Source: Shewanella sp. HN-41 (GTDB lineage: Bacteria > Pseudomonadota > Gammaproteobacteria > Enterobacterales > Shewanellaceae). From it: a stretch of DNA of 64,000 bases. The stretch is from contig NZ_AFOZ01000041.1 of the NCBI RefSeq assembly GCF_000217915.1, forward strand, positions 1-64,000, given 5' to 3'. Positions 36,996-46,396 of the stretch are shown piece by piece. The stretch's first letter is position 1. Each line of letters starts with the position of its first letter. The translations under genes were made by a program, and so were the position numbers. Below the pieces are notes generated by a model, which was given only the letters and a program-made list of their open reading frames with translations, ran no database searches and was not told the origin of the DNA.

Positions 36996-38438
36996 TTAAG
37001 TGGGTTTCCATACCAATTTCGGCAATGCATTTAAATCCAGTCGATCACCTAGGGTGGCGATCGCTATGGCCTTGGGTTGGGTTTTAGGATCTTGCTTGAG
37101 CACTTCGACTAAGCCATGTTGCGCCTCGGGTTCACCATGGACCAAAATCAGCGGAGGTTGGTTTTCAAAATGTCGATACCAATTTAACAACTCGGCTTGA
37201 TCCGCATGGGCAGAAAGCCCACCAACAGTGTGCAACTTAGCGGCGGCTTTTATGCTATTGCCATGGATAGTCAGCTCTTCGGCTCCATCGACTAAGGCGC
37301 GCCCAGGGGTACCAAGGGCTTGATAACCACAGATAATCACATCACATTCCGGACGCCATAGATTATGTTCAAAGTGACTGCGAATGCGTCCACCGTTACA
37401 CATCCCGCTTCCTGCAATAATAATCAACCCCTTATGAACGTCATTCAGCGCGATAGATTCTTCAGTCGTTTGAATAAACTCAACATTTGATAGTAATGGA
37501 TGTTGTCCCGGATGCTGGCGGGTGAAACGCTTAAAATCCTCATCCATCAAGGGATAATTGTTAACGTAAACCCGGGTCGCCTCAATGGCCATAGGGCTGT
37601 CTAAGCAGATCCTCCAGCGGGAAAGCTCCCACTCTTTGGCGTATAAGTGAAACAGATATAACAACTCCTGCGCCCGCCCAACGGAGAATGCTGGTAGTAA
37701 AATATTCCCATGACTTTCGCTAACCGCCTTAGCAAAAATCTCCTTTAACTCAACGAGAGTGTCCGCCCAGCTACGGTGAAAACGATTGCCATAGGTGCTT
37801 TCCATTAACACTAAATCCGCCGTATCCACTAAGGTCGGATTATGCAAGATAGGCATGCCCGCACGCCCCAAATCACCACTGAAGACAATTTTCTTCTGTG
37901 CCTCCCCCTCCCCTAACCAAAGTTCGACTAAGGCCGACCCTAAAATATGCCCCGCATCCGATAGACAAATATCCACATGGGGAATGACCTGAGTCACTTG
38001 GCCATACTCCAGAGGCACAAACTGCTTAATGACTTGCTCGGCATCTTCGACGGTAAATAAGGGTTCTAGGGGGTCAAGATCATGCTTTGCACGCTTTTTA
38101 TTGACTCTTTCGGTGTCTCTGGTCTGTAGCATGGCCGCATCTTTCAGCATGATAGCGCAGAGCTCAGTCGTGGCCTTATGAGTATAAATAGGGCCATCAA
38201 AACCCGATTTGACTAACAGGGGCAAGCGCCCAGAATGGTCTATATGAGCATGGCTGAGTACCACAGCGGAAATAGACTCGGGATCGAAGGCGAAGGGATC
38301 ATGATTACGCAGTTCATCCGCCTTACCACCTTGGATCAATCCACAATCGAGCAATAAGTGTTCATGATCGACCGAGAGCAAATGGCACGACCCCGTCACT
38401 TCCTCTGTCGCCCCTAAAAACTGCAGTGTCATCCGCAT
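36996..38438 (-). CDS. MBL-fold beta-CASP RNA nuclease
   Basis: A 480-residue protein with a metallo-beta-lactamase fold. The Zn motif is SHAHIDHSGR (residues 62-71), more ligands follow in DAGHILGSA and FSGDLGR, a beta-CASP region comes next, and it ends with VGGLSAHADQAELLNWY of the RMMBL domain. These enzymes resemble CPSF73/RNase J-like RNA processing nucleases (YSH1 type). It starts at an ATG after GGAGGG. No partner gene. Confidence 0.88.
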   Translation of the reverse strand: MRMTLQFLGATEEVTGSCHLLSVDHEHLLLDCGLIQGGKADELRNHDPFAFDPESISAVVLSHAHIDHSGRLPLLVKSGFDGPIYTHKATTELCAIMLKDAAMLQTRDTERVNKKRAKHDLDPLEPLFTVEDAEQVIKQFVPLEYGQVTQVIPHVDICLSDAGHILGSALVELWLGEGEAQKKIVFSGDLGRAGMPILHNPTLVDTADLVLMESTYGNRFHRSWADTLVELKEIFAKAVSESHGNILLPAFSVGRAQELLYLFHLYAKEWELSRWRICLDSPMAIEATRVYVNNYPLMDEDFKRFTRQHPGQHPLLSNVEFIQTTEESIALNDVHKGLIIIAGSGMCNGGRIRSHFEHNLWRPECDVIICGYQALGTPGRALVDGAEELTIHGNSIKAAAKLHTVGGLSAHADQAELLNWYRHFENQPPLILVHGEPEAQHGLVEVLKQDPKTQPKAIAIATLGDRLDLNALPKLVWKPT

Positions 38439-38659
38439 GGTATCCCTCCAATATGTTCATCTCATATATATTGGTTATTTTTAACTTAGCCCACTAGGTC
38501 TACAAATAACCGTCTTGCCTAAAGTGCGTTACATTTCCGCTGAATCCTGCATCTTCAGGTTGTTTGGGTATAAATATAGACTATGCCCTTATTCCTCAAA
38601 GAAAAAGAATTAATTAATCCAGCGCAAACAATGCCAATTTTAGTGCTAACACTTAACCA

Positions 38660-39487
38660 TCAATACCCTAGTAAAGGGTATAACTTCCCTTGACGCACGG
38701 TTTTATCGGCATTAGCCACTGTGCCATCATGCAGCCATTGCTCAACCAAGGTTTGCAGGGGCTGCTTGGCTTCATCGGCCGTCATTCCAACACTGATACT
38801 TGGACTGTAAAGCAACTTAAGCAAAATAAAATCGAGTCCTGTCAGCAAATCCTGTGGAGTTTTATCGTTAAAGATGGAGGGAAATACTTTCTCGGAATCA
38901 TTGGGTAAACCTAACACTTGGGTTATTTCTTCCACCACACAGGCCACTAACTTGCCGTGCATTTTGGCTTGATCGACGGGAATAATGATCCAAGCACGTG
39001 CAATTTCGTGCTGTGCATTAAGGGCAAATGTCCCGATACACACTGAACCATGGAGATTTTGAGTTGCACTCTGCCCCATTAAGCGTTCAACTTCGCTCGC
39101 CCACTGGGATTGACGGGTAAAAACTAAATGTATATTTGCTTCAGGTAAGGTATTCGTCTGTTGAATATCGTGACCCGTAATGTCGGCTAATTGCGCTAAG
39201 TGCATCTGCACTAATTGGGTGTGCAGCGCACTATCGCCCACTTGATGCTCGATAAATACTCGTATCGGCACACGCCACTTACGCACACCATGTTTGGCAT
39301 TGTCATACTCGTTGTTAAGGGCTACTTCACCAAATGCTTGAATAATATAGGCGGCATTTTTCCAATCCCTTTCGGCTTTTAGTGACTGGCTCGGCCCAGG
39401 GGACATCTGCGCAGCCAATAGAGGTAAGGCCATAAGCACTAAACTTACTAACCCAACATACATTAATATATTCAGCCACTTAAGCAT
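38660..39487 (-). CDS. DUF2927 secreted protein
   Basis: The protein of about 275 residues has an N-terminal hydrophobic segment (LVSLVLMALPLLAAQ) and a DUF2927 domain (RKWRVPIRVFIEHQV, ANIHLVFTR, VVEEITQVLGLPNDSE, PSIFNDK). The EEITQ-VLGLPND region looks like a degenerate metalloprotease-type signature. I prefer the ATG at 39487 (MLKWLN), with AGGA upstream; the open frame extends to 39553. Function unknown. Confidence 0.75.
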   Translation of the reverse strand: MLKWLNILMYVGLVSLVLMALPLLAAQMSPGPSQSLKAERDWKNAAYIIQAFGEVALNNEYDNAKHGVRKWRVPIRVFIEHQVGDSALHTQLVQMHLAQLADITGHDIQQTNTLPEANIHLVFTRQSQWASEVERLMGQSATQNLHGSVCIGTFALNAQHEIARAWIIIPVDQAKMHGKLVACVVEEITQVLGLPNDSEKVFPSIFNDKTPQDLLTGLDFILLKLLYSPSISVGMTADEAKQPLQTLVEQWLHDGTVANADKTVRQGKLYPLLGY

Positions 39488-39633
39488 TGGTCTTGATCCT
39501 ATTATCCATTGAGGTGGTTTAATCATCATCCCAGTGAACCCGATAACAGCCACCGAGATCCATAGACAAGCCCCTCTTTTAGATAAAACTCAATATTGAC
39601 CTTGAATGGGCTCTTACTCGAGCAATTTCACAA

Positions 39634-39870
39634 TTAATCCCGCAGCCACTCTTCAATATCACCGCGGCTCGGCACAGAGCCGCTATGCACTAACTCACCA
39701 TCGATGACCACGGCTGGGGTCTTCATCACTTTAAATTTTAATAGGGTTTGAGGATCTGTGTCCTTTTTCACAATCGCATCCACGCCCATTTCTTCTGATA
39801 TGTCCGCAATCATCTCAGCGGTTTTACTACATTTAGCGCAACCACTACCTAATACTTTGACTTGTTTCAT
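39634..39870 (-). CDS. Small thioredoxin-fold redox protein
   Basis: A 78-residue thioredoxin-like protein of the small redox-active disulfide type. It has the active site SGCAKCSKT and the cis-Pro loop KTPAVVIDGELVHSG. It is cytosolic. AGGAAA lies just before the ATG. Its partner is unknown. Confidence 0.88.
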   Translation of the reverse strand: MKQVKVLGSGCAKCSKTAEMIADISEEMGVDAIVKKDTDPQTLLKFKVMKTPAVVIDGELVHSGSVPSRGDIEEWLRD

Positions 39871-40058
39871 GTTATTTCCTTAGGGATAGAACAATAAGGG
39901 ATACTTACCATAGACTTAACTGCTCGCTATGACCGAAAAATCGGCACAGCGACACAATTTAAGATAGTCCCCCTATGATGCGCCCTAAAGCAGTATTTAC
40001 TTAGCTAAATCGACTTAAATTGACCTAGCCATATACGACTAAAGTCCATGCTATACGG

Positions 40059-40946
40059 CTAAAGCCCGCGCTGCCATTCTTGTCTTAGGGGAATGCTGCG
40101 CGGCGCATTGATGGCGAGTGCAATCTGTGCCAGTAATTTCGCCTTGTCCTTTCCTAATACGCCCTTGAGCACTAAGTAATTGGAGGCATGGTCGGATCTA
40201 AATATCGTCTGCTCTAATTCCAAATGATCCAATAAAGTATGCATTTCTTGGAATAAACCCAGCTGATCCGGTAACTGAAACTGACCATCAAACACGGCAT
40301 CCATCCGCTCTGTGCCTAAGGGTAAAGTCACCACTAAGGTGGAGAGATAATCCGGCTGGGCGGCATTCATCAATTTGGCCGAGTTGATGGCATGTTGCTG
40401 CGATAGCGCCACGCCACCTAAGCCATTGAGGATCATCACAGAAGACTTCATCCCCGCTGCGCGAATTTTTTGTAATGCCGCCAGCGATGATTCGAAGGTT
40501 TCGCCCTTTTGAATTTTGGTGAGCACTTCGTCATCACCACTTTCACAGCCAACATAGAGTAAAGACAACCCGAGTTCACGCAGACGTGCGAGCTGTTCTG
40601 GAGTTTTATTATTCAGATTGCGCGGCAAACAATAACTGCTGATGCGCGTCACCTGCGGCAAATGAGTATGGATTAACTCACAAATCGCTTCGAGGCGGGC
40701 AAAGGGTAAGCTCATCGCATCGCCATCGGCCAAAAATACCCGCGAGACTGGGGCGCCAGACTGCGCAACGGCCAGAATATCCTGCTCAACCTTGTCGAGT
40801 TTTTGTGCCCGAAAGGCTTTTTGCGGCTGGGTATACATGTCGCAAAAGCTACATTGGTTCCAACTGCAGCCATTAGTCACTTGCAGTATCAATGACTTCC
40901 ATTCGGATGGTGGTCTAAATACTGGCTCAATATAGTTAATCAGCAC
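40059..40946 (-). CDS. Radical SAM protein with CX4CX2C motif
   Basis: A 295-residue radical SAM enzyme. The cluster motif is NGCSWNQCSFCDMY (Cys27, 32, 35), with four rather than the usual three residues between the first two cysteines; a known subgroup has this form. Later come FLADGDAMSL and LYVGCESGDDEVL (SAM-binding), then a C-terminal part of unknown role. It starts with GTG, with GGAG about 7 bases upstream. The substrate is not known. The next gene upstream (ABM monooxygenase) is in the same direction. Confidence 0.85.
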   Translation of the reverse strand: MLINYIEPVFRPPSEWKSLILQVTNGCSWNQCSFCDMYTQPQKAFRAQKLDKVEQDILAVAQSGAPVSRVFLADGDAMSLPFARLEAICELIHTHLPQVTRISSYCLPRNLNNKTPEQLARLRELGLSLLYVGCESGDDEVLTKIQKGETFESSLAALQKIRAAGMKSSVMILNGLGGVALSQQHAINSAKLMNAAQPDYLSTLVVTLPLGTERMDAVFDGQFQLPDQLGLFQEMHTLLDHLELEQTIFRSDHASNYLVLKGVLGKDKAKLLAQIALAINAPRSIPLRQEWQRGL

Positions 40947-40975
40947 TGCAAGCTCCTAATGATTTTATCTTTTGG

Positions 40976-41302
40976 TTAAACAATCACTTGGTGATAGGTT
41001 TCCACATGGAACGACTCAACCAACTCCGGCATCACTTGGTGGAAATAATGTTGAATCGCGTCTTTAGCGCAGTGCTCATCGAAGGCGGCGATATCGACAA
41101 ACTTCTCTACAAACGTCACCCGGCGTGGTTCATCACGGCTGACATTTAGCTCATAACGGATGCAGCCCGCTTCACGACGCGTGTCAGGGATAAGGCTCGC
41201 GAGCGCAGCGATCAACGCTTCGGTTTTGCCCTCTTTAGCCAGAAAACTCGCCACACAGGCAATTTGTTGTTGATTGATTTTATAGTCCGTAACTGTAGTC
41301 AT
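40976..41302 (-). CDS. Antibiotic biosynthesis monooxygenase-like protein
   Basis: A 108-residue ABM-domain (dimeric ferredoxin-like) protein, related to the quinol monooxygenase YgiN. Typical stretches are CVASFLAKEGKTEALIAAL, EAGCIRYELNVSRDEP and FVEKFVDIAAFDEHC. AAGGAA precedes the ATG. It probably acts on small quinol-like molecules or reactive by-products. It lies 29 bases upstream of the radical SAM gene. Confidence 0.85.
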   Translation of the reverse strand: MTTVTDYKINQQQIACVASFLAKEGKTEALIAALASLIPDTRREAGCIRYELNVSRDEPRRVTFVEKFVDIAAFDEHCAKDAIQHYFHQVMPELVESFHVETYHQVIV

Positions 41303-41346
41303 TTAATTTCCTTAATATGGTGTGAATTCAAACACTAACTACCTGT

Positions 41347-41802
41347 TCATTCAGGTTGGTAGCGCATATCTAAATGGGGAATACCATCTTCTAAATACAT
41401 CTCAGAGCAAGCTTTAAACCCAAGCTTTTGATAGAAGGCTTTAAGGTAATCTTGGGCGCCAATTTGGATCCCCGCAGTGGGCCACGTCGTTAAGGCCGAC
41501 TCAATAGCGCGCTGCATTAACGGTGTGGCAATACCCTGGCCTCGTCCCGCAGGAGCCACTACCACCCGGCCAATACTCGCCTCTGGATAACTCAATCCCG
41601 GCGGTAAAACTCGGGCATAGGCGAGGAGTTCTCCCTCGGCGGATAGGGCGATCAAATGTTGGGTCTCTGGGTGCCTATCCTTATCGTCGAGCTCAGGATA
41701 AGCACAGGCCTGCTCGACAACAAACACATCGACTCTTAGCTTCAATATGTCGTATAGGGTATTAGCATTTAATTGATTAAATGTAAGATTTTGCCACTGC
41801 AA
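41347..41802 (-). CDS. elaA: ElaA-like GNAT acetyltransferase
   Basis: A GNAT N-acetyltransferase closely matching ElaA: LKLRVDVFVVEQACAYPELD, IGRVVVAPAGRGQGIA (acetyl-CoA binding), IQIGAQDYLKAFYQKLGF and EDGIPHLDM. I prefer the TTG at 41802, giving an N-terminus that aligns with E. coli ElaA, with GAGGG about 8 bases upstream; the frame extends six codons further. Substrate unknown. It is the first of a possible three-gene group with the ABM and radical SAM genes. Confidence 0.85.
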   Translation of the reverse strand: MQWQNLTFNQLNANTLYDILKLRVDVFVVEQACAYPELDDKDRHPETQHLIALSAEGELLAYARVLPPGLSYPEASIGRVVVAPAGRGQGIATPLMQRAIESALTTWPTAGIQIGAQDYLKAFYQKLGFKACSEMYLEDGIPHLDMRYQPE

Positions 41803-41869
41803 ACGATTATCCCTCTGCAAATCATCGAAAAGAGTCTTGAGTCTACCACAGCATAAAGACCATAAAAAA

Positions 41870-41897
41870 GCGCCTTAATCCGCGAGGACTAAGGCGC
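41870..41897. terminator. Bidirectional terminator
   Basis: An eight-base stem (gcgcctta / taaggcgc) with A6 on one side and a short A-tract on the other lies between the multidrug pump operon and elaA. Confidence 0.75.
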
Positions 41898-41951
41898 AAA
41901 ACAATAGCTTTTGGGAAATCTAGAGCGACAACAGGGTAACGAAAAACGTTG

Positions 41952-43580
41952 TTATTCGACCATGGTATCGTGGGACACAGTCCCCGTCGGTTTACGGATC
42001 AGCAGCACGGCAACGACAGCGATTAATAACAGCGCACCCATAATGTAGAACACATCGTTATAGGCTTGAATATAGGCTTGCTGGCCCATAGTTTTGCCCA
42101 GCAGGGCTTTGGCCTGCATGGCCGCTGTATAGGGATCTGAACCTCCCGCCTGCAACATACTTGCGCTCTGGGTTAAATAATCCTGCGCTTGGGTGCTCAC
42201 TGCGGGTAAAGATTCCTTAATATGGGCCAAATGTCCCCGTGCCAGCGTGTCTGATAGTGTTGCCACCAGCGCAATACCAAAGGCACCGCCTAAGTTACGC
42301 ATTACGTTCAGCACCGTCGATGCCGGGGCGTTTTCATGGGGTTTTAAATGCGCTGTCGCCAACATACCAATCGGCACTAAGATAAATGGCTGACCTAGGG
42401 CACGCACCACTTGGGAGGCTATCATCTGCTGCCCCGCATAATCAGCCGTCATCTGGCTGTTCATATAGTAGCTAATGGCGAACATTAAGAAGCCAAAGGC
42501 GGCGAGGTAGCGACCATCGAAACGCTCCATTAATTTTGGCACTAAGGGCAAGACTAATAACTGCGGAAATCCCATCCACATAATCACGCCACCAATTTCT
42601 AAGGGGGTGTAATCATGGACTTGCGATAGATAAAGTGGGATCAAATAGATAGCACCAAAGAGTGCCATCCCCAGTAAAAAGTACGCCACGGTTGAGAGCA
42701 CAAAATCCCGCTTACCGAGCAAGCGCAGATTCACTAGCGGCTCTTTACGCCTTAGTTGGATCCAGACAAACAACACTAAATTGACTGCGGCAATGATGGC
42801 CAGATTACGAATGAGTTCCGAGCCAAACCAGTCCTTGCGGTTACCTTCTTCGAGCACCACTTCAAGGCAACCCATGCCTAGCGCCATAGTAATAATGCCC
42901 GCCAGATCCATATTTTTCAATTTGTCCCAAACAACGGGGCGCTTCTCAAGGCCATAGGCCAACATAAACATTACCAACAGCCCCGGCGGCACGTTGATAT
43001 AAAACAGATAATGCCAGCTAAATTGCTCAGTCAACCAACCGCCTAAGGTCGGGCCGATTGAAGGTGCAAAGGTCGCCGTCACGCCAAATAACGCCATGCC
43101 GACGGCACGTTTGTTATCGGGTAAAAACTCAAGAATAAGCCTAAAGGCCAGCGGGATCAGCGCGCCACCAAAGAAGCCCTGTAGCGCCCGAAAGGCGATC
43201 ATGGCCTCTAAGTTCCACGCCATAGAGCAAAGTACAGAAGCAAAGATAAAGGCAGCCGTGGTCCAGAGCAGATAACGCCTGACCGACAATCCCGTACTGA
43301 GCCAGCCAGAGAGCGGGATCGCGATCATCTCAGCCACCAGATACGCGGTTGAAATCCAGCTGCCTTCTTCGAGCGTTGCCCCAAGGCTACCTTGAATCTC
43401 CTTCATCGATGCGTTGGTGATTTGAATATCGAGGATCGCCATAAAGGCGCCGATCAAGCCACCAAATACCGCAATCCATGAGCGGCGACTGCCACGCTCA
43501 TAATCGCTAGGCTTTTTAGGGACACCGATACCCTGCGCCTCCATATCGGCAGACGCAGTGATTGAGCCAGTTGCGCTCAT
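41952..43580 (-). CDS. EmrB-type DHA2 drug efflux transporter
   Basis: A 542-residue major facilitator with 14 predicted helices (DHA2/EmrB-QacA family). Family marks include ILDIQITNASMKEIQGSLGA, EGSWISTAYLVAEM and LQGFFGGALIPLAF. With the membrane-fusion protein encoded 1 base upstream it should form a three-part pump with TolC. It exports drugs or toxic organics; the substrate is unknown. It is under probable control of the divergent LysR gene. Confidence 0.93.
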   Translation of the reverse strand: MSATGSITASADMEAQGIGVPKKPSDYERGSRRSWIAVFGGLIGAFMAILDIQITNASMKEIQGSLGATLEEGSWISTAYLVAEMIAIPLSGWLSTGLSVRRYLLWTTAAFIFASVLCSMAWNLEAMIAFRALQGFFGGALIPLAFRLILEFLPDNKRAVGMALFGVTATFAPSIGPTLGGWLTEQFSWHYLFYINVPPGLLVMFMLAYGLEKRPVVWDKLKNMDLAGIITMALGMGCLEVVLEEGNRKDWFGSELIRNLAIIAAVNLVLFVWIQLRRKEPLVNLRLLGKRDFVLSTVAYFLLGMALFGAIYLIPLYLSQVHDYTPLEIGGVIMWMGFPQLLVLPLVPKLMERFDGRYLAAFGFLMFAISYYMNSQMTADYAGQQMIASQVVRALGQPFILVPIGMLATAHLKPHENAPASTVLNVMRNLGGAFGIALVATLSDTLARGHLAHIKESLPAVSTQAQDYLTQSASMLQAGGSDPYTAAMQAKALLGKTMGQQAYIQAYNDVFYIMGALLLIAVVAVLLIRKPTGTVSHDTMVE

Positions 43581-43581
43581 A

Positions 43582-44640
43582 CTAACGACCCATATTTGCA
43601 GCGATTGTCGATGTTAAAGGACCCGACGCCGTATCCACCTTCACTACTGCACTTAAGCCCGGTACGACTCGCGCTTCTTCTTGGGATAAATCTAAGCGAA
43701 TACGCACGGGAATACGTTGGACGATTTTAGTGAAGTTACCCGTGGCATTTTCCGCTGGCAGTAGACTAAATTTGGCTCCGGACGCCGGTGACAGACTATC
43801 GATAACACCATTAAAGGTTTTGTCGGGAAACGCATCGAGACTGACCTGCACCGATTGTCCAGATTGCATATGTTGGATCTGGGTCTCTTTAAAGTTCGCC
43901 GTGATCCACACAGCCCCATCCGGAACCAAACTGTAAAGCGCTTGGCCAGGTTGCACATATTGCCCCACCATAGCGCCGCGTTTACCTATCACCCCAGAAA
44001 AAGGTGCGGTCACACGGGTATCATTGAGTTGAATTTTCGCCAATTCTAAGGTCGCATCGGCCTGCTCTACCACAGAATCCGCCTGATCTAATTGGGCATT
44101 AAAAACCGCTAACTCACGCTCCTTCGCGACTAATAACGCTTGGGCTTCATCCAGACGCGCCGCAGCCGAGTCGGATCCCGCCTGCAGTTGGTCCACATCG
44201 TCCTGGGAACTGTAATTACTGACCTTCAGTTTTTTAGCGCGGCTTAATTGTTGCTCGGCACGAATGTTATCGGCCTGCGCCGCCACTACACCAGCACTCG
44301 CCTGAGCGATCAATGCACGCTGCAGTTCCACCTTAGCGGCCAAAGTCTGCAGATCCGCCTTCGCGCTCGCAAGTGATGCTTCGGCTTGGCTCACTTTGGC
44401 GCTAAATTGATTATCTTCGAGCTGAGCCAATAACTCGCCCTTTTGCACATGCTGGTTATCGGTCACATCGCTTAACACCACATAACCGGGCACTTTAACG
44501 CTGATATGGGAAATATCGGCCTCAACATAAGCGTTATCCGTGGTTTCGATAAAACGTACCTGTGTCCACCAGTAATAACCGCCAGCCGCAACGGCGGCGA
44601 GTAATAATGGTGCGGCGATAATCAGTTTACTTTTGGACAT
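43582..44640 (-). CDS. EmrA-type membrane-fusion protein
   Basis: A 352-residue HlyD/EmrA periplasmic adaptor. It has one N-terminal membrane anchor (LIIAAPLLLAAVAAGGYYWW), the barrel-sandwich hybrid start YVEADISHISVKVPGYV, a long coiled coil (about 90-200), and ARVTAPFSGVIGKRGA-like returns (TRVTAPFSGVIGKRGAMVG). It links the EmrB-type transporter to an outer-membrane channel. It is the first gene of the pump operon. Confidence 0.92.
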   Translation of the reverse strand: MSKSKLIIAAPLLLAAVAAGGYYWWTQVRFIETTDNAYVEADISHISVKVPGYVVLSDVTDNQHVQKGELLAQLEDNQFSAKVSQAEASLASAKADLQTLAAKVELQRALIAQASAGVVAAQADNIRAEQQLSRAKKLKVSNYSSQDDVDQLQAGSDSAAARLDEAQALLVAKERELAVFNAQLDQADSVVEQADATLELAKIQLNDTRVTAPFSGVIGKRGAMVGQYVQPGQALYSLVPDGAVWITANFKETQIQHMQSGQSVQVSLDAFPDKTFNGVIDSLSPASGAKFSLLPAENATGNFTKIVQRIPVRIRLDLSQEEARVVPGLSAVVKVDTASGPLTSTIAANMGR

Positions 44641-44734
44641 GAATGACTCCTTGATTAGTGATATCTAGTGTACTACTGTCTCACTAAGTTTATTAGTCAG
44701 TAAAAAATCAACCCACTGTTTCACAGGTGTAACA

Positions 44735-45679
44735 ATGATGGATCTCAATCGCGTGCAAATTTTCGCTCAAGTGGTCGAGCAAGGCAGCTTTACTGGTGCC
44801 GCCAAGGCCCTTGGGCTCACTAAGGCGACCGTTAGTCGAAAGATTGCCGAGTTAGAAGCCGATACTGGGGCTCAACTGCTGTTTCGCACCACCAGAGCAC
44901 TAAAACTCACCGAGGCAGGGTCCAGCTATTACAACCGGATTAATAAGATCTTAAGCGATCTGCAGAGTGCCGAAAATCAACTCAGTGCCCACCAGCAATT
45001 GATTAAAGGCAATCTAAAAATCGTTTGCCCGATTGAACTAGGCCAATTGTTTCTAGGGCCAATTTTGGCTGAATTTTTAACACGTTACCCAGAAATAACC
45101 TTAGACGCAGAGCTGACCAACCGTAAGGTCGACGTGATAGAGGAAGGCGTCGACATACTATTTCAAATAGCCGATTCGGGTGACACGCGCCTACAAAGCT
45201 ATGCCCTCGTTAACGCCCATAAATCCCTAATGGCAAGCCCAGCTTATTTAGCCGAGTACGGCACCCCAAAAGTACCGCAGGATTTAGCCAAACATAAAGC
45301 CATCCGTTTACAATCGGCGCATATCGAAGGGGCGTGGCGGTTATTCGATGGCAAGACATGGATTGTCGCCGAGCCTGTAGCTCAATTAACGGTAAACAAT
45401 GTCACCCTCGCCAGAGAAGCGGCAATAGCAGGGCTAGGCATTACCGCAGTGCCATCCATCATTGCCCAAAAAGCTCTCGAAAAAGGGTATTTAATCCCAC
45501 TGCTTGACGATTACCCTATGATCCAAACTAAGGTGGTACTCAGCTATCCACAGCGGGCCTATTTGCCGCGAAAATACCGCGTCTTTATCGAGTTTATCTA
45601 TGCTGCACTATTTAAACGTTGGGGAGCGCAGGTATTGGAAGTCCCCGAATTTATCGGCAAAGGCAGCCAAGGTGAGTAA
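44735..45679 (+). CDS. LysR-family regulator of the pump operon
   Basis: A 314-residue LysR regulator with an N-terminal winged helix (MDLNRVQIFAQVVEQGSFT, ALGLTKATVSRKIAELE) and a C-terminal ligand domain. It lies 94 bases from the divergent emrA-like gene, the standard arrangement for a LysR regulator that controls its neighbour. The inducer is unknown. The start is one of two adjacent ATGs. Confidence 0.92.
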   Translation: MMDLNRVQIFAQVVEQGSFTGAAKALGLTKATVSRKIAELEADTGAQLLFRTTRALKLTEAGSSYYNRINKILSDLQSAENQLSAHQQLIKGNLKIVCPIELGQLFLGPILAEFLTRYPEITLDAELTNRKVDVIEEGVDILFQIADSGDTRLQSYALVNAHKSLMASPAYLAEYGTPKVPQDLAKHKAIRLQSAHIEGAWRLFDGKTWIVAEPVAQLTVNNVTLAREAAIAGLGITAVPSIIAQKALEKGYLIPLLDDYPMIQTKVVLSYPQRAYLPRKYRVFIEFIYAALFKRWGAQVLEVPEFIGKGSQGE

Positions 45680-45882
45680 AAAAACGTCACTCTGCCGTAA
45701 CAATTGTCACTATGCCAGCCTTTAATTACATACGAAGGAATAAATCCTTAATGTCATAATTGCCTTAATCTATAAGCCTCTATAAGCTTGGCAAGGTAAC
45801 AGGCAGCAAAAGACCTTAGGTTTTCCTGATACAGTTAGCATAATAAAATTTAACATTTAATCTTAATTTTGGAGGAAACCTA

Positions 45883-46293
45883 ATGAGCTTACTTAAAGAG
45901 TTCAAGGCTTTTGCATCCCGTGGCAATGTGATCGATATGGCAGTGGGTATTATCATTGGTGCCGCGTTTGGTAAAATTGTGTCGTCCTTTGTGGCCGATA
46001 TCATTATGCCACCCATAGGCATTATTTTAGGTGGCGTGAATTTTAGCGATCTGAGCGTTGTGCTGCTTGCCGCCCAAGGCGATGCGCCTGCGGTTGTGAT
46101 TGCCTATGGTAAGTTTATTCAAACCATTATCGATTTTACCATTATCGCCTTCGCCATTTTCATGGGCTTAAAAGCGATCAACAGCCTAAAACGTAAACAG
46201 GAAGAAGCGCCTAAGGCACCGGCGGCACCGACAAAAGATCAAGAATTACTGTCAGAAATCCGCGATCTGCTAAAAAGCCAGCAAGAAAAGTAA
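45883..46293 (+). CDS. mscL: Large-conductance mechanosensitive channel MscL
   Basis: A 136-residue channel with [18 protein letters not shown] in the first helix and pore, the periplasmic loop, a second helix ([15 protein letters not shown]) and a charged cytoplasmic helix ending EIRDLLKSQ. It releases solutes during hypo-osmotic shock. GGAGG lies before the ATG. It stands alone and is followed by a terminator. Confidence 0.97.
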   Translation: MSLLKEFKAFASRGNVIDMAVGIIIGAAFGKIVSSFVADIIMPPIGIILGGVNFSDLSVVLLAAQGDAPAVVIAYGKFIQTIIDFTIIAFAIFMGLKAINSLKRKQEEAPKAPAAPTKDQELLSEIRDLLKSQQEK

Positions 46294-46311
46294 TCTCACT
46301 TTATTCCATAA

Positions 46312-46336
46312 AAAACCCATCGAGTCGATGGGTTTT
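46312..46336. terminator. Bidirectional terminator
   Basis: A nine-base stem (aaaacccat / atgggtttt) with T-rich flanks lies between the convergent mscL gene and the efflux operon. Confidence 0.85.
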
Positions 46337-46396
46337 GTTTTTTATCAAAGCGAGAACTCAGTTATTCGGCGACTCCACCAAAATTCATCATTAAGC

